A stretch of DNA of 64,000 nucleotides from an uncultured Haliea sp. (GCA_913061145.1 CAJXUQ010000001.1:62001-126000), one strand, 5' to 3'; shown: positions 21,406 through 30,844, counted from the stretch's first letter. Made by a program: numbers and translations. Notes: generated by a model from the letters alone, not told the origin.

Positions 21406-21570
21406 GATGGGTATCCCTCGGCTGACGCAGCATGATCGTCGGGGCTTTCTTTGCAGCTTACTTCGCCTAACGCAATACACGGCCCACTTCCGCCAGCAAA
21501 AACCCCGCTGGCGGAATATTTGCACGCAATCCGTTATACCTGCAGAAACCTTACGTGAAGGCGGAACACC

Positions 21571-23649
21571 ATGTCGAAACTCTGTGCCCCGGGCACGTAT
21601 CCGGACCCTATCCGCAGGCCGCGCCGCGTTGCGGGCGAGTGGCAGAGTGGACTCTGTGCGCTGCTTTTCCTCGTCGGCATGTGGTGCCTGTTACTGGCAC
21701 CTGACCTTGTGGCCCAACCCGAGGCGCCCCAGGCGCCCCCTGCCCCCGCGCCCGGTGAGGCAGCGGCCAGTACGCCCTTGCAGTTCAACACACCCTACGC
21801 GCTCGATGGAACCAAGCGACTGCAATTCACCCTGACACGGGCGCAATACGCCCTGGGCTGGACGGATCATGTCGCGACCAAGAGCGGTGGCGCCAACGCA
21901 GATGAAAAAATGCTGGTGATTTTCTTCACGGTTGAGAATACCGGCGCCGAGGAGATACGATTCCGCGACAGCACGCTGGAATTCCTGGTGATCGACGAGC
22001 AGGGATTGGTGCATGAACGCACTGCACCCATGGAGATTCGCACCGCGCGTTTCACCGCCGCTGCAGCGGCGGCTGATCACCAGCTCAAGGAAACCCTGTT
22101 GCGGCCGAACTCGCCTCTACTGCTGTATACCGCGGTGCTTGTGCCGAAACGTCTGCGCATGAGCCAGTTGCTGGTGAGGCAAGGCAACAGTGAGCTCAGC
22201 TTTCCACTCTCCGGCCAGATTGAGCCACTACCGCCGGCCTTTCAGGAAGGACACCCCGAGGTGGTCCGTGAAGACATCGAAGTGGGCCCAGGGCAGTTTC
22301 TTCCCGGACCCTCGTTCGATATCCGTATCGACCGCTCCGAGGTCACCGATGACCCGGCGCGTGTCGGGCGCAAAGCGGCCCAGGGTAGTGAGCGCTGGGT
22401 ACTGGTGAGCATGACCGTACGCAACCGGGCAGAGCGCGCACAGAAATTTTCCCGCGGCAGCTTCCGGGAAACCCGCATTGTCGACACCAGGGGCGAATGG
22501 CACGAGCCACGTCTCGTGCTGCACGCAGAGCGCGCGGAAAAATACGGCACGCCTATCGAGCCGGCAAAAAGTGATCGCTTCATCGTCGCATTTCGACTGA
22601 CCGAAGACGCCGCGCCCAAGACACTGAGGCTCCAGGTTACGGGTGCCGACGGCAATCTATCCCATCGTTTCCTGGTAGGCCTTGATGGCGGTCCGCGGCT
22701 GAGCGACGCCGGGGAGGCACCGGTCGCGCCGGGGGTTCTGTATGTGGGTGCCTACGCCCTGCTACAGGCAGACGCCCCGCTGACCACGGTACTACCGGCG
22801 ATACAGGCCGATGAAGCGGAGGCGGAGCCGGCGCCGCCCCCTGTCCCCTGGAACTGGGGTAGCGTGCCGGGCTACACCGAAGCCAGCGAGGCAACCGAGG
22901 AAGGCAGTGCATCCAGCGATACGCCGGCTCCGACGCCACTGCAAAACGTTGCGATGTCCCTGGACAGCATCGAGGGCTGGTCGGTGACGGAGACCGACGG
23001 CGATGAGCCGTATCTTGTGGTCTGGAGTTTTCGCGGCAGCCTCGCACCCCAGGGCTACGGTACCGGCGTGGTCGTCCTTTCTGCGCCGATGGTGACACTG
23101 GGCAACACCGGCTTTCTGTCGACAGGAGGTGTTCCCTACGCGCCGGACAGCGACCAGTTCCGACAACGCTTTCCCTACACGTTCAACACTGTGCAGCCCT
23201 ATGAGTTTTACGGCCTCGTGGTCACGCTGGCAGAGGCCGACAGCAGTTCCCACAACAGTCGACGCGCCTTCGGTGAACGTCTCGGGCAGGCAATGGACAC
23301 GGTCATTCGCAGCCACGTCAATGGCGCCGCAGCCATTGATACCCGCGACGGCAGCAAGACAACCCAGGAAGCCTACCTGCAGCGGGTGCAGCAGATGCTC
23401 AACGCCATGCGCAGCGTGCGGGTGAACAACATCTTCAGCGCCACGGCGGGTGCCAGCGGCGTCAACAGTGACGACTACCTCGCAACACGGGTCTATGCCG
23501 GTGTGCACCTGCCGGCACTGGGTACAGGAGGGTCCAGTGCTACCGTCATGCGCGGCTCGAAGACCTGGTCGGAACTGATCGAGGCTGGGTCGAATATGGG
23601 GCTGCCTGTCCCCTACGAGCTGCTTTGGCGGCACACAGTAACGCCGTAG
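21571..23649 (+). CDS. large exported protein with two DUF4352-like beta domains
   Basis: A 692-residue protein. A hydrophobic segment at about 28-48 (LCALLFLVGMWCLLLAPDL) acts as signal or anchor, followed by a Pro/Ala linker. Two related beta-sandwich segments follow, about 80-210 and 240-370. Each has the pattern of an acidic or polar strand, then W-x-x-V-x-MTV-N, F-R-x-x-x-L/F-x-x-x-I-x-D and a final strand, as in DUF4352/telokin-like domains (KMLVIFFTVENTGAEEIRFR and RWVLVSMTVRNRAERAQKF). A Glu/Pro-rich linker at about 410-460 precedes a C-terminal alpha/beta domain. Function unknown. Confidence 0.65.
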   Translation: MSKLCAPGTYPDPIRRPRRVAGEWQSGLCALLFLVGMWCLLLAPDLVAQPEAPQAPPAPAPGEAAASTPLQFNTPYALDGTKRLQFTLTRAQYALGWTDHVATKSGGANADEKMLVIFFTVENTGAEEIRFRDSTLEFLVIDEQGLVHERTAPMEIRTARFTAAAAAADHQLKETLLRPNSPLLLYTAVLVPKRLRMSQLLVRQGNSELSFPLSGQIEPLPPAFQEGHPEVVREDIEVGPGQFLPGPSFDIRIDRSEVTDDPARVGRKAAQGSERWVLVSMTVRNRAERAQKFSRGSFRETRIVDTRGEWHEPRLVLHAERAEKYGTPIEPAKSDRFIVAFRLTEDAAPKTLRLQVTGADGNLSHRFLVGLDGGPRLSDAGEAPVAPGVLYVGAYALLQADAPLTTVLPAIQADEAEAEPAPPPVPWNWGSVPGYTEASEATEEGSASSDTPAPTPLQNVAMSLDSIEGWSVTETDGDEPYLVVWSFRGSLAPQGYGTGVVVLSAPMVTLGNTGFLSTGGVPYAPDSDQFRQRFPYTFNTVQPYEFYGLVVTLAEADSSSHNSRRAFGERLGQAMDTVIRSHVNGAAAIDTRDGSKTTQEAYLQRVQQMLNAMRSVRVNNIFSATAGASGVNSDDYLATRVYAGVHLPALGTGGSSATVMRGSKTWSELIEAGSNMGLPVPYELLWRHTVTP

Positions 23650-23714
23650 GCGCTATAACCCGTCGGTGCAGCGCTGCGCCGCCGGTCCCGCCACCCCCGC
23701 TTGTCCACCCGCCG

Positions 23715-23764
23715 ATTACGGCATATCCTCTGCCATTATAATGTGGCACAGTGTATGCCGTAAT
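23715..23764. promoter_or_regulatory. promoter framed by perfect 11-bp inverted repeats, upstream of TonB receptor
   Basis: ATTACGGCATA at 23715-23725 and its exact reverse complement TATGCCGTAAT at 23754-23764 are 28 bp apart. Between them a TATAAT hexamer at 23737-23742 would serve as -10 element for the receptor gene, whose ATG is at 23791. The upstream arm covers the expected -35 position and the downstream arm covers the likely transcription start and the start of the leader. This is a good layout for a repressor that binds both arms. Confidence 0.7.
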
Positions 23765-23790
23765 TACATAATAATGCGAGGACTGCCACC

Positions 23791-26043
23791 ATGCAGACAA
23801 TACGGCCACTGGTCGCCGCGCTCTCCCTGTGCAGCTGCGGTGCGCTTGCCCAGGCTGGCGTATTGGAGGAGGTCATTGTGACGGCGACCAAGCAGGCCGA
23901 AAGCCTGCAGGACATCGCCGTCACCGTCAATGTCTTCACTGAGGACGCCATTCAGCAGGCCAATATTCGCGATGCTTCGGATATCGCCATCCTGACGCCT
24001 GCGCTGAATATCAATGCCAATATCAGCCCCTTCAGCAGCCGCATTTCCATACGCGGCATCGGCACCCCCGGGTCCTCGTTTCTTGAGCCCTCCGTTGGCA
24101 CCTTCGTCGACGGGGTTTACCTGAACCGCTCGGGCCTTGCCGTGTCGGACCTGGTCGATGTAGCGCGCATTGAAGTGCTGCAAGGCCCACAGGGTACGTT
24201 GTACGGCAAAAACACCAACGCCGGGGCCATCAGCATCACCACGAAACGCCCCAGCTTTGAGGCGACCGAGGGGCACCTGGAGGCCACCGCCGGCAACTAT
24301 GCGATGGGGCGCCTCACCGGCGCACTCTCGGGGCCGCTGAGTAACACCCTCGCCTATCGCGTCGCGGGCAACGTGCATCAACGGGATGGCTACCTGCAAA
24401 ACCTGGCCGGAAAGGACCTCAACGATGCCGATGAATGGAACCTCGTTGGCAAGTTGCTGTGGGAACCCGATGATCAGTTTTCCATGCTGGCCAAAGTCAG
24501 CCATGTGCGACGCGATATGAACTGCTGCGCACCGGATTCAGTGCACGACCCGCGGGCCGAGCAGGCGATTATCGACCGCGGACTGCCCCCGCTGGGCACT
24601 GACCCCTTCGACCAGAGAACCGCGCAGGACACACTGACCCCGTTCAAGCAGGAATCCAGCGCCGTCTCCCTACACATTGACTACGACACTGGCTGGGGAA
24701 CGCTGCAATCGATTACCGCCTGGGACGACTACGACGTCGATTCGTCACAGGAGACCAGCCGTTCGGTGCTGGACACCACCTTCCTCAATCAGCCGCAATC
24801 CGGCGACAGCGTTTCCCAGGAATTGCGTTTCAGCAACAGCAGCGACCGCATTGACTACATGGCAGGCCTCTACTATTTCCAGCAAACCACCCGCGAGTTC
24901 GAGGGCGAACTCAGCGCGCTGGTGGGTGACGATGTCGGTGTTGGCACACAGATTTTCGGCCCGCAACTCGGGTTTATCGCGGCACCGGGCGACAGCGCAA
25001 TCCAGGAAAACGTGTTCGACACCGATACGGTTGCCCTGTTCAGTCGCGCCACCTGGCACGTGGGTAGTGACTGGCATCTCACCGGCGGACTGCGCTGGAG
25101 CCGGGAAAGGAAAGAGGCCGACCTGTTTGTGGCGGTGGAATCGACTGCACTGACTGCCCGGGACCCTGCCACGCTACCGGCGCCGCTGCTTGCGTTGCTC
25201 GCACAGCAGGGCATTTTCCCGCCCTTCTCGCTGCTGGCTGCCGCACGCCCGGAAATCGATGAACGTTTCAGCCGCGAGTCCGAGAATGTCGACTGGCTGG
25301 CCAGCGTCAGCTACGACCTCAACCTGGACACGCTGTTGTTCGCCAGCGTCTCCACCGGCACCAAGTCCGGAGGCTTCAACGGCGTGGCAGGCGCAACGGA
25401 TGAACGGGAGTTCGATGACGAAGACACCACCAGCTATGAACTGGGCGTTAAAAGCACTCTGCTGGATGCGCGCCTGCGCATCAATTCAACGCTCTTTTTC
25501 ACAGCGATCACCAACCTGCAGAGCTCTCAACAGGCGGCTTCAGGTCTCGGGCAGGTGACCCGCAATCAGGGCGAGGCAGAGGTGTCGGGCATTGACCTGC
25601 AGGTGGACGCACTGCCGCTGCCCAATCTTACCCTCAGCCTCGGGCTGCAGTACCTCGATACCTACGAATTCACGGCCGGACCTGACGAGGGACTGAACCT
25701 GCCCTTTGTCGCGGAGCTCAGCGGCAGTCTGGCGGCAACGCTGGTGTTCCCGCTTGCCCATGGCAACCTGTACCTGCGCGGCGACTACAACGTCATGGGA
25801 GACCACTGGACCAACTCCGCCAGCGCGGCACAGCTGGAAGCCAAGGACGAGCAGAACCGCGAGAACCTCAACATGGCGCTGGGCTGGCGCAACGACCAGT
25901 GGAATATCAGCCTGTGGGGCAAGAACCTGGGCGATGAAGCCTATGCCGTGCAAACCCTCACGCCCTACCCGGTAACGGATATGGATGCCTACTTCCTGAC
26001 ACCGCCCCGAACCTGGGGCCTGACCCTGCGCTACGATCTCTAA
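23791..26043 (+). CDS. TonB-dependent outer-membrane receptor
   Basis: A 750-residue receptor. A signal peptide (residues 1-22) leads to the TonB box region (LEEVIVTATKQAESLQDIAV), the plug domain with GPQGTLYGKNTNAGAISITT, and a beta barrel ending in an aromatic strand (RTWGLTLRYDL), as needed for BAM insertion. It belongs to the large group of receptors of marine and sphingomonad-type bacteria for hydrophobic, aromatic or steroid-like compounds, without a clear siderophore signature. The sulfatase and hydrolase genes next to it suggest uptake of a sulfated organic compound (inference). GAGG lies nine bases before the ATG. Confidence 0.92.
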   Translation: MQTIRPLVAALSLCSCGALAQAGVLEEVIVTATKQAESLQDIAVTVNVFTEDAIQQANIRDASDIAILTPALNINANISPFSSRISIRGIGTPGSSFLEPSVGTFVDGVYLNRSGLAVSDLVDVARIEVLQGPQGTLYGKNTNAGAISITTKRPSFEATEGHLEATAGNYAMGRLTGALSGPLSNTLAYRVAGNVHQRDGYLQNLAGKDLNDADEWNLVGKLLWEPDDQFSMLAKVSHVRRDMNCCAPDSVHDPRAEQAIIDRGLPPLGTDPFDQRTAQDTLTPFKQESSAVSLHIDYDTGWGTLQSITAWDDYDVDSSQETSRSVLDTTFLNQPQSGDSVSQELRFSNSSDRIDYMAGLYYFQQTTREFEGELSALVGDDVGVGTQIFGPQLGFIAAPGDSAIQENVFDTDTVALFSRATWHVGSDWHLTGGLRWSRERKEADLFVAVESTALTARDPATLPAPLLALLAQQGIFPPFSLLAAARPEIDERFSRESENVDWLASVSYDLNLDTLLFASVSTGTKSGGFNGVAGATDEREFDDEDTTSYELGVKSTLLDARLRINSTLFFTAITNLQSSQQAASGLGQVTRNQGEAEVSGIDLQVDALPLPNLTLSLGLQYLDTYEFTAGPDEGLNLPFVAELSGSLAATLVFPLAHGNLYLRGDYNVMGDHWTNSASAAQLEAKDEQNRENLNMALGWRNDQWNISLWGKNLGDEAYAVQTLTPYPVTDMDAYFLTPPRTWGLTLRYDL

Positions 26044-26055
26044 CGGTGCCCGCGG

Positions 26056-27864
26056 CTAACGCGGCGCCGAGCGCCTCATGCGGTAGGCAACGTAGAACGG
26101 CAGCAGTACCAGCAGGGACACCAGCAGCACCCCCAGCGCATCCGCGTAGCGCGCCTTGACTGTGTTGGTCAGCAACTGGCCCATCTGGGAGTAGCCGGGC
26201 GGCAGCGGCAGCACGCCGTTTTCGGCTTGAAAACGCTGATAGCGTAACTGCATCGCCCGGAAGCGATCGGGCTGCTGCGCGGCAAGGTCGACGACTTCCC
26301 CGGGATCGCTGACGATGTTGTAGAGCCGCCACTGCCCATCACCCAGGGGCGGCCGGTTCAGCACCAGTTTGTAGTCGCCCTGGAACAGGGCCGCATGGCC
26401 CGTGAGTTCGTACCCCACCGCGTCATGCTCTGCATAAACGCGTTCCCTCTCGCCGGTCAGCAGCGGCGTCAGATCCCGCCCCGTGATCGGCTGCACGGGC
26501 TTGCCGGCGTAGCGTGCGCCCGGCAACGGCGTGCCGGTCAGGGAGAGAATGGTCGGCGTGATGTCCGTCGCCCAGGCGAAGGCCGGCGTCAGTGTGTTGT
26601 GTCGCGGCAGCAGATCGCCGGCGATGATTAGCGGTACTCGCATGCCGCCTTCCCCGGTATAGAACTTGTAGAACGCCAGGGGGCTGGCGGCGGCGCTGGC
26701 GAAGCCGGGGCTGATGGTGTTGTAGCTGCCCTGGAGGCCCAGGCGTTCGTAATCCACATGGTACCCCATCATGGCAGCACCGAAACGTGATGACAGGGCC
26801 TCCTGATCCGCCGGGCCACTGCCCTCACTGCCGTTGTCGGAGGTAAAAATGAACACCGTGTTGGCGTATTCACCATGGGCCCTGAGGTAATCCACAAGGC
26901 GACCAATATGAAAGTCCATGGCTTCAATCATGCCGGCATACACCGCCATGCGCTTCGCTTCGTAACGTCTGCGGTCTGCCGTGAGCGCGTCCCAGTCACC
27001 GCGGGATTCCATCCACTGCAGCGCGGTCTGCGGCGGCACGATCCCCAGAGCGATGGCCCGCTGCAGGCGCGCCCGACGCAGCTCATCCCAACCTCCATCA
27101 TAAACGCCGCTGTAGCGGTCAGTGAACGCCTGCGGCGCCTGCACCGGCATGTGTACCGCCATGAAGGGGATATAGGCAAAGAACGGCTTGCCGTCCTGCA
27201 GGTTGCTGTCGATAAACTCGATGGTTTTATCGATCAGGAAGCGCGATGAATAAAAGTCCTCCGGCAGCGTGGTGGGTTCACCATCAGCGAACCAGTTGGC
27301 CCGGTCATACAGCGGCAGGTAGGGGCGCTGCTCCCAATTGTCGGCACCGGAATCCATCAGTGCGACGGTGCGGGAGAACCCCCTGCGGCTGGGGCGCTTG
27401 TCTGCGCTGGCCCCCAGGTGCCACTTGCCCGCCATGTACGTGTGATAACCCGCGTCTTCCAACAGGGTGGCCACGGTCACCACGTTGTCGCCCAGCACGC
27501 CCTGGTAGTGCGCGTGCCGGCGCTGCTCCGGCGCCAGCATCTCCGGGATATTGGGCACGCCAGCCAGATGGTTGTTGACGCCGGTCAGCAGCATGGCCCG
27601 CGCAGGGGCACAGTTGGCGGCAGTGTGGTAGTTGGTGAAGCGCACCCCCGTTTCAGCAAACGCGCTCAGCGTTGGCGTTTGCACCTCGCTGCCAAAAGGC
27701 GCGATATCGGTGAAGCCGAGGTCGTCGGCAAGAATGAACACAATATTCGGCCGCGGGTCGCCTGCATCGGGCGACACCGCCTCTGCCGCAAGCACGTTGG
27801 GCAGGCCTGCGGCGAGCGCCAGTCCCGCCAGCGTTGCGCACCAGCGCCTGCGGCGGTCTGCCAC
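26056..27864 (-). CDS. type I sulfatase (arylsulfatase family), membrane-tethered
   Basis: A 602-residue sulfatase that hydrolyses sulfate esters with a formylglycine residue. Signal peptide 1-27. Calcium ligands lie in ILADDLGF (Asp46-Asp47). The modification motif C-x-P-x-R is CAPAR at Cys85. Further landmarks are GKWHLG and FTSDNGSEG. An unusual point is the C-terminal hydrophobic helix LGVLLVSLLVLLPFYVAY followed by RMRR, which would anchor the enzyme to the inner membrane. The start is a GTG at 27864 with GAGG eight bases upstream, right after the stop of the upstream membrane protein gene. Confidence 0.9.
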   Translation of the reverse strand: MADRRRRWCATLAGLALAAGLPNVLAAEAVSPDAGDPRPNIVFILADDLGFTDIAPFGSEVQTPTLSAFAETGVRFTNYHTAANCAPARAMLLTGVNNHLAGVPNIPEMLAPEQRRHAHYQGVLGDNVVTVATLLEDAGYHTYMAGKWHLGASADKRPSRRGFSRTVALMDSGADNWEQRPYLPLYDRANWFADGEPTTLPEDFYSSRFLIDKTIEFIDSNLQDGKPFFAYIPFMAVHMPVQAPQAFTDRYSGVYDGGWDELRRARLQRAIALGIVPPQTALQWMESRGDWDALTADRRRYEAKRMAVYAGMIEAMDFHIGRLVDYLRAHGEYANTVFIFTSDNGSEGSGPADQEALSSRFGAAMMGYHVDYERLGLQGSYNTISPGFASAAASPLAFYKFYTGEGGMRVPLIIAGDLLPRHNTLTPAFAWATDITPTILSLTGTPLPGARYAGKPVQPITGRDLTPLLTGERERVYAEHDAVGYELTGHAALFQGDYKLVLNRPPLGDGQWRLYNIVSDPGEVVDLAAQQPDRFRAMQLRYQRFQAENGVLPLPPGYSQMGQLLTNTVKARYADALGVLLVSLLVLLPFYVAYRMRRSAPR

Positions 27865-28251
27865 TCAGTCAGCCTCGGGCAGATAGCGTGCGGCGACCAG
27901 TAGCAGCAGCGCGATGATGACCTCGGGGGCGATCAGCTGCAGGGCCAGCGCGGCGTCGTGCAGCAGCCATGCCAGTACGCGGCCCACTGCGGCAAAGGCG
28001 AGCAGCATGATTGCCGGGTAGTACCAGAGGCGACGTCCACTGATCAGCGCGATCAGCATGCAGGCGCCCAGGGTCAGGAAAAACCCCGCCAGGTCCCCGA
28101 TCTGGGAACTGAGGCCGATACCCTCCTCGAGGGTCAAACCAAGCATGGGCGCGACGCCGGCGGGCGCAATCAGCCAGCGCACGCCGGTAACGATGAACAG
28201 CAGCGCTGGTACCAGTACCAGCACGCGCAGGGCGTTTTGTGTGATGGGCAT
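27865..28251 (-). CDS. small integral membrane protein (DUF4345-like)
   Basis: A 128-residue protein with four hydrophobic helices. The first is LRVLVLVPALLFIVTGVRWL. After a short loop with APMLGL come two more, and the last is LIAPEVIIALLLLVAARYL. The pattern resembles DUF4345 proteins, which have no known activity. The ATG at 28251 has AAGGAGG seven bases upstream, a strong site. The sulfatase gene begins on the next base after its stop codon, so the two are co-transcribed and probably coupled. Confidence 0.65.
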   Translation of the reverse strand: MPITQNALRVLVLVPALLFIVTGVRWLIAPAGVAPMLGLTLEEGIGLSSQIGDLAGFFLTLGACMLIALISGRRLWYYPAIMLLAFAAVGRVLAWLLHDAALALQLIAPEVIIALLLLVAARYLPEAD

Positions 28252-28307
28252 GGACAAGCCTCCTTGGCTGCGGCCCGCAGCAACATGGCCCGCTGGCCGC
28301 GTACTTT

Positions 28308-28336
28308 TTGACATGACTTGTGTCATTATGTAGCCT
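28308..28336 (+). promoter_or_regulatory. sigma-70 promoter with overlapping TGACA-N7-TGTCA dyad
   Basis: A perfect -35 TTGACA (28308-28313) is followed after 17 bp by TAGCCT (28331-28336, 3 of 6 to TATAAT), correctly placed for the metallo-hydrolase gene at 28383. The -35 is part of an inverted repeat, TGACA (28309-28313) and TGTCA (28321-28325), and ATGAC/GTCAT arms at 28313-28326 form a second overlapping dyad. TGTCATTAT (28321-28329) is the reverse complement of ATAATGACA found in front of the TetR gene, so TetR is the likely binder (inference). Confidence 0.6.
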
Positions 28337-28382
28337 GATCTGTGACCAGTCCACACCGCCTGCGCGGAAACCGGAGAATGCC

Positions 28383-29453
28383 ATGAAAAGGTCTGCCGTC
28401 GTTATCGGTGTCGCACTTGTCCTGGCCGCCATCGCCTACAGCCAGCGCGCCAACATTGTCGCCCGGGTGCTGGAACAGGGCCTTGCATCACGCCTGGGTG
28501 CCAATGCGCTGGCAGAACTCGAGGATGGCCTGCACCTTGCCCTCTGCGGCGCCGGTGGCCCACTGCCTGCCCCCGATGCCTCGGGGCCCTGCGTCGCCGT
28601 GGTGGCCGGCTCAGCGCTGTACGTGGTTGACGCAGGCACGGACGGTGTGCGCAACCTGAACCGCATGGGCTACCCGGTCGGCGCCCTGCAGGGCGTATTC
28701 CTGACCCACTTCCACTCCGATCACATCGATGGGCTGGGCGAGATGGGCACCCTCCGCTGGGCCAGCGGGGATAACCACAGCCCGCTGCCGGTGTACGGCC
28801 CTCCCGGTGTGACAGGGGTTGTGGATGGATTCAACCTCGCCTACGCACAGGACTTCAACTACCGCCACGAACACCACGGCGACAGCGTCGCTCCGCTGCG
28901 CGCGGCGGGCCTGAGCGCCATACCGTTCGCCATGCCTGCCCTGGGTGAACTCACCACGGTGCTTGAGGCCGGTGGGTTGACCGTTGAGGCGCTGGCGGTT
29001 GACCACTCGCCCGTGGAGCCCGCGGTGGGGTATCGTTTCAGCTACAAGGGGCGTTCGCTGTTGATCACGGGTGACACGGTGAAACTGGCCAATATCGCGC
29101 AGTTTGCCCAGGGGGTAGACCTGCTGGTGCACGAGGCGCTGGCGCCCAACCTGGTTAACCTGATGCACGAAGCCGCCCTGCAGAACGGCAACAACATACT
29201 GGCGAAGATCACCCACGACATCCTCGACTACCACGCCAGCCCGGTAGAGGCGGCTGAAACGGCGCGCAGCGCGGGTGTCGGGCACCTGCTCTACTACCAC
29301 ATCGTGCCGCCGCTGGTCGTCCCCGGGCAGGAGGCGCTGTTCCTCAACGGCGCCGAGGACATTTTCCCCCGTTACACGGTCGGCAAAGATGGTGTGTCGT
29401 TCTCGCTGCCGGCGGGCACAGACGTCATCGTGCAGACCCGCAGCGGACTCTGA
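28383..29453 (+). CDS. exported metallo-beta-lactamase-fold hydrolase
   Basis: A 356-residue protein with an N-terminal hydrophobic leader (SAVVIGVALVLAAIAYS) that is either a signal peptide or an anchor. The metal motif H-x-H-x-D-H is THFHSDHIDGLG (His109, His111, Asp113, His114). Further ligands lie in AVDHSPVEPAVGYRF, LLITGDT and the late YYHIVPP. This is the RNase Z/arylsulfatase-like branch of the fold. GGAGA lies four to five bases before the ATG at 28383. It is divergent from the membrane protein/sulfatase pair and probably acts on the same class of compound. Confidence 0.83.
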   Translation: MKRSAVVIGVALVLAAIAYSQRANIVARVLEQGLASRLGANALAELEDGLHLALCGAGGPLPAPDASGPCVAVVAGSALYVVDAGTDGVRNLNRMGYPVGALQGVFLTHFHSDHIDGLGEMGTLRWASGDNHSPLPVYGPPGVTGVVDGFNLAYAQDFNYRHEHHGDSVAPLRAAGLSAIPFAMPALGELTTVLEAGGLTVEALAVDHSPVEPAVGYRFSYKGRSLLITGDTVKLANIAQFAQGVDLLVHEALAPNLVNLMHEAALQNGNNILAKITHDILDYHASPVEAAETARSAGVGHLLYYHIVPPLVVPGQEALFLNGAEDIFPRYTVGKDGVSFSLPAGTDVIVQTRSGL

Positions 29454-29458
29454 CGGCA

Positions 29459-30844
29459 TCAAGCCGCGTCCGGCGCGCCGCGTTGCAACTGCCGCTGTAT
29501 CTCGCGTGCAAACAACCACAACCTGTCCTGCCCCCATAGCGCGAGCAATGAAGCGCCCTGCGCGTCAAGCAACCTGAAGCTCGGCACACCCCACAGCCCA
29601 GCCGCGTACATGGCCAGGCGGTTTTCCTCCAGCAGGGGCTCCCATCCCGGCTGCCCCAGGTGCGCACTTGCGGCCCGCCAGTCGAGATCCGCTCCTTCCA
29701 CTACCTTGCGCAGACCGCGGTCATGGCAGGTGTTGGTGCCAAGCGCAAAGGCGTGACGCAGGAAGCTCGACAGCAACGCATTGCCCTTGCCCTGCTCTGC
29801 AGCCCAGGGATACAGCGAATAGCAGCGCCTGGCAGGTTCTCCAATCGGATCATAGAAGTTGCCGTAGGCCACCCCGGCCGCTCGGGCTTCGCGGGCGGCA
29901 TCCATGAAAATATAAAAGCCTTTCTCGCGTGTGGCGGGCACGCCGCGCATGACCATGGGCAGGACCGGTCGCACCTGCAGTGTGACGCCGGTGTCGCGGG
30001 CCAGCTGCACGGCCCGGTCAAACACGATCGCGGTGTAGGGGCTGCGCAGGGATGCGTACATTTCCAGCGTGAGTGTACCGCTGTCGCGCAGCTCGCCCAC
30101 GTCGACCTCCGGTCGCGGCACGAGCATTGGCTCACCTGGCTGCCGATCCGCACCGAGGGCCGCGAGGCGCTTTTCCAGGTGATACAGGCGATCCACACCC
30201 CAGTACCATTCGCCCCCGTAATACAGCATGGCGCCGGAATAGTGCTTCAATTCCGCACGCCGCTGGTTCCCGGCATCGAGCGCAGCACGCACCTGCTGGA
30301 CCGGCGCCTGTCCGTGGTGCCTAGCGAGTGACGCCAGGGCCTCCGCATCGCGCGCCCACAGCGCACTCCCCACAGCCGCGGCGAGCGTGGTGAAATCCGC
30401 CGATGGCTGGGCCGCAAGAATCGATGACGCCTGTTCTACCAACGCGGAAGCCGGTGGCTCCGGGTGGCGAGGAAACGCCAGCCCATACTCCGGCGCAACG
30501 TGACAGGCATCGTTGCGCGACAGTTGCAGCAGCAACTGGGGCTCAGCCACGTTACGGCCCTGCGGCCCCTCTACCAGATGACAGTGCAGTTCGATGGCAT
30601 AGCGCGCGACCAGTCGCGGCAGCACCTGGGCCATAAGGTGGCTGTATCCGTCATCGACCTGATGGAAATACTCGACCCGGTGGGGTGCCCCTCGCCTGAC
30701 GCGTCGTTTTTCTGCTTTGGCACGGCGCCTGTCGACAGTGCCGGGGCTGAACAGTTGGGTCATCAACGTGGAGGTGATCCACCGCGCCACGGGGCTCGGA
30801 TCCATCGTGGCAGCGCCACCCTGTTCCCTGAATTGCTCGGCCAT
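29459..30844 (-). CDS. tandem DsbA-like (HCCA-isomerase type) thioredoxin-fold protein
   Basis: A 461-residue protein built from two DsbA-like halves. The first (about 55-230) begins RVEYFHQVDDGYSHLMAQVL and the second (about 255-450) begins LTLEMYASLRSPYTAIVFDR. Each has the strand-helix start of a DsbA-type thioredoxin fold with an inserted helical domain. Neither has C-x-x-C: the active-site positions are DDGYS and LRSPY. That is typical of 2-hydroxychromene-2-carboxylate isomerase-like or kappa-class GST-like members, so a glutathione-dependent isomerase or transferase is more likely than a disulfide oxidase. GAGGG lies six bases before the ATG. It follows the TetR gene by 20 bp. Confidence 0.72.
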   Translation of the reverse strand: MAEQFREQGGAATMDPSPVARWITSTLMTQLFSPGTVDRRRAKAEKRRVRRGAPHRVEYFHQVDDGYSHLMAQVLPRLVARYAIELHCHLVEGPQGRNVAEPQLLLQLSRNDACHVAPEYGLAFPRHPEPPASALVEQASSILAAQPSADFTTLAAAVGSALWARDAEALASLARHHGQAPVQQVRAALDAGNQRRAELKHYSGAMLYYGGEWYWGVDRLYHLEKRLAALGADRQPGEPMLVPRPEVDVGELRDSGTLTLEMYASLRSPYTAIVFDRAVQLARDTGVTLQVRPVLPMVMRGVPATREKGFYIFMDAAREARAAGVAYGNFYDPIGEPARRCYSLYPWAAEQGKGNALLSSFLRHAFALGTNTCHDRGLRKVVEGADLDWRAASAHLGQPGWEPLLEENRLAMYAAGLWGVPSFRLLDAQGASLLALWGQDRLWLFAREIQRQLQRGAPDAA

